From contig NC_064045.1 of NCBI RefSeq assembly GCF_932526225.1, positions 16,116,442 through 16,180,441 on the forward strand: a stretch of DNA of 64,000 bases. The letters are read 5' to 3'. Positions within the stretch are counted from its first letter, which is position 1, and each line of letters starts with the position of its first letter. A model generated the notes under the pieces. It ran no database searches and was not told the origin of the DNA. It saw nothing but the letters and a program-made list of their open reading frames with translations. Shown one piece after another: positions 44,401 to 53,660 of this stretch. The position numbers were made by a program, and so were the translations under genes. The stretch comes from Nematostella vectensis (taxonomy: Eukaryota > Cnidaria > Anthozoa > Actiniaria > Edwardsiidae).

Positions 44401-45639
44401 ATAAAATATGTACAGGATCCTGAACAAAGCATGAGCACATCAAAGATGCTGAGAGTACATAAAAATGTCCCTATACCTTCTTTTTATGTCATGACACACC
44501 AAGCACAGTATATATAAGTATCGATATTAAAAAAAAATAAATAAAGAAAAAAAAAATAGGCTATCAGCGGGAATGGAACCCGGGTCGCTGCGTTAGTAGT
44601 CAAGTGCCCGCAACGAAAGACAACCGTGGCATTGCTGAAGGGAATTGTAATGAAAATTACTTTTAATACTATTGGTATCGTAAACTATCCCAAGCAATGT
44701 CACCATCGGACTGGAGGTTACATTTTGGAAAAGCTTCAGGGTTACATTCGGGAATTTGTTTTACGAGTGTAACCTCCAAAAGGTTACAATCGATAATTTT
44801 TTTTCCGAATGTAAATTCCAAAAAGTAACATTAGGAAAAATAAAACAGTATACTCGGAAAAAAGGTATATCAATCTATCGAGCGCTATGCTCTATGTTAG
44901 AATCTACTTAATCAAGTTATCCAAGGAATCTAGTTAGTTCTTGTGTGCATAAAATATGTACAGGATCCTGAACAAAGCATGAGCACATCAAAGATGCTGG
45001 GAGTACATAAAAATGTCCCTATACCTTCTTTTTATGTCATGACACACCAAGAACAGTATAATTAAGTATCGATATTAAAAAAAAATAAAATAAAGAAAAA
45101 AAAAATAGGCTATCAGCGGGAATCGAACCCGGGTCGCTGCGTTAGTAGTCAAGTGCCCGCAACGAAAGACAAACGTGGCATTGCTGAAGGGAATTGTAAT
45201 GAAAATTACTTTTAATACTATTGGTATAGTAAACTATCCCAAGCAAAGTCACCATCGGACTGGAGGTTACATTCGGGAAAAGCTTCAGGGTTACATTCTT
45301 GAATTTGTTTTACGAGTGTAACCTCCAAAAGGTTACAATCGATAATTTTTTTTCCGAATGTAAATTCCAAAAAGTAACATTAGGAAAAACAAAACAGTAT
45401 ACTCGGAAAAAAAGGTATATCAATCTATCGAGCGCTATGCTCTATGTTAGAATCTACTTAATCAAGTTATCCAAGGAATCTAGTTAGTTCTTGTGTGCAT
45501 AAAATATGTACAGGATCCTGAACAAAGCATGAGCACATCAAAGATGCTGAGAGTACATAAAAATAACCCTATACCTTCTTTTTATGTCATGACACTCCAA
45601 GAACAGTATAATTAAGTATCGATATTTAAAAAAAAAAGA

Positions 45640-45720
45640 AAGAAAAAAAAATAGGCTAGCAACAGCAAGAACAGTATCATTAAGTATTGAGATTAAAAAA
45701 AAAAAGAAAGAAAAAAAAAT
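45640..45720. repeat. Irregular, partly duplicated A-rich spacer near the array edge
   Basis: A diverged extra copy of the spacer (AAGAACAGTATCATTAAGTA followed by an A run) is inserted between the spacer and the tRNA-like module of this monomer. It is the only such internal rearrangement I saw and lies about 700 bp from the end of the array. Confidence 0.7.
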
Positions 45721-46465
45721 AGGCTATCAGCGGGAATCGAACCCGTGTCGCTGCGTTAGTAGTCAAGTGCCCGCAACGAAAGACCAACGTGGCATTGCTG
45801 AAGGGAATTGTAATGAAAATTACTTTTAATACTATTGGTATCGTAAACTATCCCAAGCAAAGTCACCATAGGACTGGAGGTTACATTCTGGAAAAGCTTC
45901 AGGGTTACATTCGGGAATTTGTTTTACGAGTGTAACCTCCAAAAGGTTACAATCGATAATTTGTTTTCCGAATGTAAATTCCAAAAAGTAACATTAGGAA
46001 AAATAAAACAGTATACTCGGAAAAAAAGGTATATCAATCTATCGAGCGCTATGCTCTATGTTAGAATTTACTTAATCAATTTATCCAAGGAATCTAGTTA
46101 GTTCTTGTGTGCATAAAATATGTACAGGATCCTGAACAAAGCATGAGCACATCAAAGATGCTGAGAGTACATAAAAATGTCCCTATACCTTCTTTTTATG
46201 TCATGACACACCAAGAACAGTATAATTAAGTATCGATATTTAAAACAAAAAAGAAAGAAAAAAAAAGAGGCTATCAGCCGGAATCGAACTCGGGTCGCTG
46301 CGTTAGTAGTCAAGTGCCCGCAACGAAAGACTAACGTGGCATTGCTGAAGGAAACACTGGAAAAATCGTATCTTACACCATGTATGTAAATAGTCAGCAT
46401 ATAGACTGTAAATCTAAAACACTAGATAAATGTACTTTTACAGAGTATGTAAAATCTTTGATTAG

Positions 46466-47085
46466 TCTGGAAATATTTTGTAAATAGTATGTAAATTTAG
46501 TCCTGGCTAAATAATGTTTGAATCCTATCTATGTAAATATCTAGCGAATATCTCGCAAATAATATGTAAATCTTGATTGCAAAGGGCTGGAAATATCTTG
46601 TAAATCATAGAAGACGACTGGAAATATCTTGTAGATAGCGTGTAAATATTCTACCAGGGCCTGGAAATATCTTGTAAATAGTATGTAAATATTCCACGAG
46701 GGCCTGGAAATATCTTGTAAATAGTATGTAAATATTCCACGAGGGCCTGGAAATATCTTGTAAATAGTATGTAAATATTCCACGAGGGCCTAGAAATATC
46801 TTGTAAATAGTATGTAAATATTCCACCAGGGCCTGGAAATATCTTGTAAATAGTATGTAAATATTCCACCAGGGCCTGGAAATATCTTGTAAATAGTATG
46901 TAAATATTCCACGATGGCCTGGAAATATCTTGTAGATAGCGTGTAAATCTTCCACGATCACCTGGGAATATCAAGTAAATGGTATGTAAATATTGAACAA
47001 GGGCCTGGAAATATCTAGTAGGTAGTATGTAAATCTTCCAAGAGGGGCTGGAAATATCTTGTAGATTGTTTGTAAATATCCCATC
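46466..47085. repeat. 43-bp minisatellite
   Basis: Units of about 43 bp, core GGCCTGGAAATATCTTGTAAA then TAGTATGTAAATATTCCACGA, repeat about 12 times in good form between 46580 and 47070, with decayed copies on the left. Because 43 is not a multiple of three, each minus-strand frame runs through a 129-bp superunit, and all three minus frames stay open for 80-154 codons. The resulting repeated peptides are frame shadows of one repeat, not a gene. Bases 46351-46465, between the satellite and this array, show nothing I recognise. Confidence 0.9.
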
Positions 47086-47175
47086 TAATTCTCCCATCCC
47101 AGGCTGTAAAAACATTAGAAATTGTGCGGATCTTCAATATTTTACAGAAAAAATATTGTGATATACTGTAGGCTT

Positions 47176-47615
47176 AAAATTAAAAAACATATAAATTTCA
47201 TAATTTCAAGTTACAATAATCTTGAAGTACTGTTGACATATAGCAATATAAAATATGCATGGTAGATCACACTATTTTCATAATTTAATATGCAATGTAA
47301 AATATAGCTCCATTAATAATTTTTTTCATAATTTCAACAATTTAAAAATATATCTAAAAATATTTAATTTTGAAAAATTGTCATATAATTAAAAAATATG
47401 TATATAAATTTCATAAATTCAAGTTACAATAATCTTGAAGTACTGTTGACATATAGCAATTATATGCTTAGTAGATCACACTATTTTCATAATTTCATAT
47501 GTAATGTAAAATATAGCTCCATTAAATAATTCAAAATATAATTTTTTTTCATCATTTCAACAATTTTAAAATATATCTAAAAAATATTTAAATTTGAAAA
47601 AATTGTTCATATAAT
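47176..47615. repeat. AT-rich tandem duplication (~212 bp unit)
   Basis: Two diverged copies lie in tandem, joined near 47388. Both contain AAGTTACAATAATCTTGAAG, TACTGTTGACATATAGCAAT, AGATCACACTATTTTCATAA and TAAAATATAGCTCCATTAA. The stretch is very AT-rich and noncoding. It lies just downstream of the last exon of the minus-strand gene. Confidence 0.85.
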
Positions 47616-47721
47616 ATTGTTTCGCCAAAAAAAGCCATAAATTGTAATGTATTAAACTTTCCCATCTTTCCTACAACTCCTGTGCAGCAACACAAGGAAA
47701 ATTATAGTACATCAAGCACAT

Positions 47722-47970
47722 CTAGTCGTCCTTAGTTGTTCTTCTTAGATTTGAAAATGCAATGGGCCTTTCTTGATCCACTCTTACAACCTTCTTTGAA
47801 TTGAACACTTCCTTCCCAATCATCTGCAATGCTGTAATTTTCTCTGTATTTTTGGGAGCAGCTATTTTCAGTTTAGAAAGATGTCTCTTAAGCACAGCCA
47901 TCTGGGCATCTTCCTTTCGCTTTAAGCCAATATAAAACAGTCCGACCAGCATTGCCTTGTCTTTTGGAAT
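47722..47970 (-). CDS. Exon 14: C-terminal coding exon
   Basis: Acceptor CTCTTCCAG|ATTCC at 47970, then 82 residues and a TAG stop at 47722. It starts IPKDKAMLVGLFYIGLKRKE and continues with a lysine-rich tail ending SNLRRTTKDD. It follows the preceding exon in phase 0. I saw no canonical AATAAA just downstream; the duplicated AT-rich region begins about 100 bp further on. Confidence 0.7.
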   Translation of the reverse strand: MPKDKAMLVGLFYIGLKRKEDAQMAVLKRHLSKLKIAAPKNTEKITALQMIGKEVFNSKKVVRVDQERPIAFSNLRRTTKDD

Positions 47971-50900
47971 CTGGAAGAGAATGCATGAATAAGTAATCAG
48001 AAAAAATTGATGGTTATTTTTAAACTTTATAATACAACCTGCTTATTATCTGGCATCTCTGCTGCAGCTAGTTTGCTATATAATTCTTTTAACCAACTTG
48101 TTTTGAGGTACTGTACATTATGTATTTTTAAAACATTTTATATAATGATCTTTATAAATAAAATGAAAAAGGCCTGTCAGCGGTCATTAACCCGAAATTT
48201 CTGAGGTTCCATCTATGATAGAAAATCTTGCAAGTGGACAGTGGCATCTACATCGACCATGTAGCTAGTGATGGCACTAACTTACATTGATCATGTAGTT
48301 AGTGGTATATATGCGAGCAAATTTTCATTGATATTTTCCATTGACAAAGTTTCATTGTTCAGATATCTACGCGAACAATGTTCCTACTTTTGTCAAATTT
48401 TCATTGCCAAATAAAAACAAACATGCTAGCTTTTAGTCAATGAACATTGCAAATTAAAAATTGGTGTTTTTTGGCACAATTAAATGTCCATTAAATGTTC
48501 ATTGTGACAAATTTGCTTGTGCAGTTGGTCTTTGAGGAGTTAAATGAATGTATTAGATTTGAGCATTGGATCAACTTACAAATCCAAGGTTGATCAATGT
48601 ATTGTTGTTGGCTTGTCTATTGTTTGCCACTCTCATTTCATACTCAGACACTTCCTGAAATAAAATAAACAGAATTGACTTTGGCCCTAAAAAGTTCAAG
48701 TGATTCTAGCATATTTCTGTGTCTACCTCTAAATCCTCTTCCTCTTCAGTTTCTTCTTCCTGGTCTTTAGCCTATGTGAAACAAAATATGTAGACATAAA
48801 CATAAAAAAATATAAAAAAGTCGGGAAGTTATTCACCCTCCTTGCAGCTGAGGTTTGGTAAAGTTCCTATGGATTTTACCTAAAAAAACTACAAAGCAGT
48901 CTTTGATATTATCAAATATAAAAAATATAGTAGTGGCAAAAATAATAGTGTTAAATGAAATTGCAACAAGAAGTTTTAATTTGGTAAAATGTTTTAGTTT
49001 GGCACATGAGTGCACGAATCATAATAGGTATTTTCAATTCTTACCGAATCAAAACAAAAAGACAAAATTAATTTTCTTATTTCACAGAGCGTAGCTCCAA
49101 GGTTACCTGGCCTATGGTCTTTAAATAGTTGTGATCATAGACCAGAAGAATGAATACAGTGCACCAAAAACTGACTCTGAAGAAGTCTTATTAAAGTCTT
49201 GCCCTGAAAAAGTCTTAAGAAGAAAAGAGTGAAATATTTATTGATTCTTCTGGTCTTCAATCTTTACCAAATATACTTACAGTACCGCTCTCGAACATGT
49301 GGACATATGTTCGCGAAATTGTTCGCGAAATTCGGGAACACCGTTCGCGAAATTCGCGAACAACGTTCGCGAAATTCGCGAACACTGTTCGCGAAATTCG
49401 CGAACAACGTTCGCGAACAGCTGATGTTCGCGAACACAATGTTCGCGAACAGACCGGGACAAACCGTTTGACAAACGGGAACTCGTACCTCGTAACCGAA
49501 AACTTACAGTACTTATACTCACTTAAAATACATACAGGAGTTCTGCAAGCGATTCAAATAAATTGTTCGTGTAAAAGTCAGCTGAGAGCTATGGTTATCG
49601 TTAAAATCAGAAACAACAAATTCAGTTATAGTCTGATATGCCTTCAGTTCAATTATCCGTAGACGATCAAGACAAGACACTTTCAAGTTTGAGAAATAAA
49701 GACGATAAAGATGGCGGATGAAAGCCAAAGCATGCGAAGGATTCGATCGTGGATTTACGAGGGCAGACACAGGCAAAAAAGTTAGTTTATTCTCAAAAGC
49801 TTGCCTCGAAGAGGGAAGGAATGTCGATCGCTTGATATGCTTCGGAGATTGTCGAATGTGACAACTGCTAGCGAATACTTTTGAACAGCGGGAAGCCATT
49901 TATTTAACAAATACTTGTATTACACACGGGATAATTAATTTGGGGAAGGAATGCCGATCGCTTGATATTCTTCGATGATTTTCGAATGTGTGAAAACTGC
50001 TAGCGAAGAATTTTGAAATTCTATTTGACAAATACTTTTAATAAACACGGGAGAAGGAATGCCGATCGCTTGATATCCTTCGAAGATTTTCGAATGTGTG
50101 AAAACTGCTAGCGAAGAATTTTGAAATTCTATTTGACAAATACTTGTAATAAACACAGGAGAAGGAATGCCGATCGCTTGATATCCTTCGAAGATTTTCG
50201 AATGTGTGAAAACTGCTAGCGAAGAATTTTAAACATCGGAAAGCCATCTCTTTAGTTTGAGGAGGGAATGCCGATCGCTTGATATTATTCGAAGATTTTC
50301 GATTGTGTGAAAACTGCTAGCCAATCCTTTTGAACACTGGGAAGCCATTTATTTGACAAAAACTTGTATTAGACACGGGAGAATTTGTTTGGGGAAGTAA
50401 TGCCGATCGCTTGATATTCTTCGATGATTTTCGAATGTGCGAAAACTGCTAGCAAAGAACTTTGAACCACGGGAATCCATTTATTTGACAAAGCAAAGAC
50501 TTGTACTAAACACGGGAGAAGGGATGCCGATCGCTTGATATTCTTCGAAGATTTTCGAATGTGCGAAAACTGCTAGCGAAGAATTTTGAACCACGGGAAT
50601 CCATTTATTTGACAAAGCAAAGACTTGTATTAGACACGGGAGAATTTGTTTGGGGAAGTAATGCCGCTCGCTTGATATTCTTCGAAGATTTTCGAATGTG
50701 TGAAAACTGCTAGCGAAGAATTTTGAAATTCTATTTGACAAATACTTGTAATAAACACGGGAGAAGGAATGCCGATCGCTTGATATCCTTCGAAGATTTT
50801 CGAATGTGTGAAAACTGCTAGCGAAGAATTTTGAAGTTCTATTTGACAAATACTTGTAATAAACACGGGAGAAGGGATGCCAATCGCTTGATATCCTTCG

Positions 50901-53599
50901 AAGATTTTCGAATGTGTGAAAACTGCTAGCGAAGAATTTTGAAATTCTATTTGACAAATACTTGTAATAAACACGGGAGAAGGAATGCCGATCGCTTGAT
51001 ATTCTACAAAACCCGAAAAGAAGACATTTATAGTAGAGCATGTTGTCGCTGACTCATGTATTCGAACACAAACGACTACTACTCACAGTTTTCACACATT
51101 CGAAAATCTTCGAAGAATATCAAGCGATCGGCATTCCTTCCTCAAACTAATTCTCCCGTGTCTAATACAAGTTTTTGTCAAATAAATGGCTTCCCAGTGT
51201 TTAAAAGGATTGGCTAGCAGTTTTCACACAATCGAAAATCTTCGAATAATATCAAGCGATCGGCATTCCCTCCTCAAACTAATTCTCCCGTGTTTAGTAC
51301 AAGTCTTTGCTTTGTCAAATAATGGCTTCCCGCTGTTCAAAAGTCTTCGCTAGCAGTTTTCACACATTCGAAAATCTTCGAAGAATATCAAGCGATCGGC
51401 ATTCCTTTCTCAAACTAATTCTCATGTGTTTATTACATGTCTTTGTCAAATAAATGGCTTCCCGCTGTTATTAAGTCTTCGCTAGCAGTTTTCACACATT
51501 TCGAAAATCTTCGGATAATATCAAGCGATCGATCGGCGTTCCTTCCTCAAACTAATTATCCTGTGTTTATTGCATGTCTTTGTCAAATAATGGCTTCCCG
51601 CTGTTATTAAGTCTACGCTAGCAGTTTTCACACATTTCGAAAATCTTCGAAGAAAATCAAGCGATCGGCATTCCCTCCTCAAACTAATTCTCCCGTGTTT
51701 AGTACAAGTCTTTGCTTTGTCAAATAATGGCTTCCCGCTTTTCAAAGTATTCGCTAGCAGTTAACACACATTCGACAATCTTCGAAGAATATCAAGAGAT
51801 CGGCATTCCCTCCTCAAACTAATTCTCATGTGTTTATTACATGTCTATGTCAAATAAATGGCTTCCCGCTGTTATTAAGTCTTCGCTAGCAGTTTTCACA
51901 CATTTCGAAAATCTTCGAATAATATCAAGCGATCGATCGGCGTTCCTTCCTCAAACTAATTCTCCTGTGTTTATTGCATGTCTTTGTCAAATAATGGCTT
52001 CCCGCTGTTATTAAGTCTACGCTAGCAGTTTTCGGACACATTTCGAAAATCTTCGAAGAAAATCAAGAGATCGGCATTCCCTCCTCAAACTAATTCTCCC
52101 GTGTTTAGTACAAGTCTTTGCTTTGTCAAATAAATGGCTTCCCGCTTTTCAAAGTATTAGCTAGCAGTTAACACACATTCGACAATCTTTGAAGAATATC
52201 AAGCGATCGGCATTCCCTCCTCAAACTAATTCTCCCGTGTTTAGTACAAGTCTTTGCTTTGTCAAATAAATGGCTTCCCGCTGTTTAAAAGTATTCGCTA
52301 GCAGTTAACACACATTCGAAAATCTTCAAGGAATATCAAGCGATCGGCATTCATTCCAAAACTTATATTCTGTCTAATACAAGTCTTTGTCAAATAAATG
52401 GCTTTTCGCTGTTCCAGCTGTTATTAAGCCCTGGATCACACGTTACCGTTCGTCAAACCGTTTATTTTGCATCTGTTCGCGAACAGCGTGTTCGCGAACA
52501 GTCTATATGTTCGCGAATTTCGCGAACGTTGTTCGCGAAAGTTTCGCGAACAGTGTCCCTATGTTCGTGAGCGGTACTGTATTACTACACACTTTTATTA
52601 CCTTAGCCACCTCCAACTTTTCATTTTCTGGTCCTTCACTTGTTTTTGCATGCTTTTAAAATGGAAAGAAAATGGGCTGATAAGTTCCAAATACCATCTA
52701 CAATTGTTACCCTTTGCAATCAAGACTTAAAGGATGTCCATCAGCCTCTCCTTTGCATATTATTGTGTTAAAAAATACATGGTCTATTTGCAAGTTAACC
52801 TCACAATAACCATGCACAATTTAAGTATGATACTTTATCAACAATGTTTAATCGAAAGGACCTATGCAGTTACATGCTTGAGTTTGCAGATGGAAATGGA
52901 TGCTTTGAGTGACTTGTTATTGAATTACTGAACACAATTTGAATCATACAATAGAAAAGAAGAATGGTATTGGATCTATACCTTTCTCGCTTTCACACCT
53001 TCACCTTCCTTGTTGCTCTTCTGAAAAAATCAGTTAAGAAAATCTGAGGTCCAATTACCAGGTGTTTGTAATATCTCCTGCCAATGTCAGGCTAATACGA
53101 AGCAAATTGTATTGGCTTTCTGATCCAGGTTAATGTGAAATTAGTGAGGTAAAGAAGGGTTTGTGTGCCATACATTAAATTTCAGTTGGAAATAGGTGCT
53201 ACCATATAATATGTACACATTAGTAAGAAAAGAGTAGGAAGCAAATATTGAAAGATTACTTACATTAGAGCGTCAGGCTAATACGAAGCAAATTGTATTG
53301 GCTTTCTGATCCAGGTTAATGTGAAATTAGTGAGGTAAAGAAGGGTTTGTGTGCCATACATTAAATTTCAGTTGGAAATAGGTGCTACCATATATATGTA
53401 CACATTAGTAAGAAAAGAGTAGGAAGCAAATATTGAAAGATTACTTACATTAGAGCGACGTTTCAATGGTGCCCTTGATGTGTCCTTTTAAAGATAAAAT
53501 ATTATAGAGTTAATAAGAATTTCTGAACTCACACATTGTATTTTGTATTCCGAAACAGTGTAACAAACTACTTACATGATTGCTGAGAGTGCTTTCAGT

Positions 53600-53660
<61 letters not shown>

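Larger units (their letters stand above)
1..46350. repeat. Satellite array, ~545-bp monomer, about 80 tandem copies
   Basis: The same unit of about 545-548 bp repeats head to tail without a break from the first base to about 46350, where it stops inside a monomer just after the module ending GCATTGCTGAAGG. The window begins inside a monomer, so the array extends to the left. Copies differ by scattered substitutions and by lengths of the A runs. The unit length is not a multiple of three and A-run indels shift frame, so the small frames in it (60-112 aa on plus, 61-83 aa on minus) are by-products. Nearly every monomer has one BamHI site in CAGGATCCTG; the copy at about 43327 has lost it (GGATCG). 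Monomers from about 41.7 kb to the right edge look more diverged than those further left. Confidence 0.97.
49280..52579. mobile_element. 3.3-kb fold-back DNA element with inverted arrays (Tc1/mariner-like ends)
   Basis: The ends are inverted repeats: CAGTACCGCTCTCGAACAT (49280-49298) and its reverse with one mismatch (52561-52579). Both are flanked by TA (49278-49279 and 52580-52581), the target duplication of Tc1/mariner-type elements. Inside each end is a cluster of TTCGCGAA palindromes, then a further inverted match (AAACCGTTTGACAAACGGG on the left). The core is two opposed arrays of a unit of about 108-135 bp marked by GATCGCTTGATAT: about eleven copies in one direction (49820-51005) and ten in the other (51085-52350). 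The whole can fold into a very long hairpin. It encodes no transposase and is presumably moved in trans. Confidence 0.75.

Noticed and set aside
1-46350. CRISPR-like array
   Set aside because: The repeat unit is about 545 bp with no alternation of short identical repeats and unique spacers; the DNA is eukaryotic.
46605-47115. Repeat-protein gene on the minus strand
   Set aside because: The three long frames are the same 43-bp repeat read in three phases; real repeat proteins use units that are multiples of three.
49229-49662. Frames with repeated REFRE/FAKFAN peptides
   Set aside because: They come from the palindromic TTCGCGAA cluster, which is open on both strands in several phases.
50481-51041. 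186-codon minus-strand frame
   Set aside because: It is a read through the tandem units of the fold-back element; the mirrored arm has related units in the other direction and no consistent frame.
53576-53601. An extra microexon next to the (TA)n tract
   Set aside because: There is a good donor, but none of the possible acceptors gives a length that keeps the phase-0 frame; left out of the gene model.
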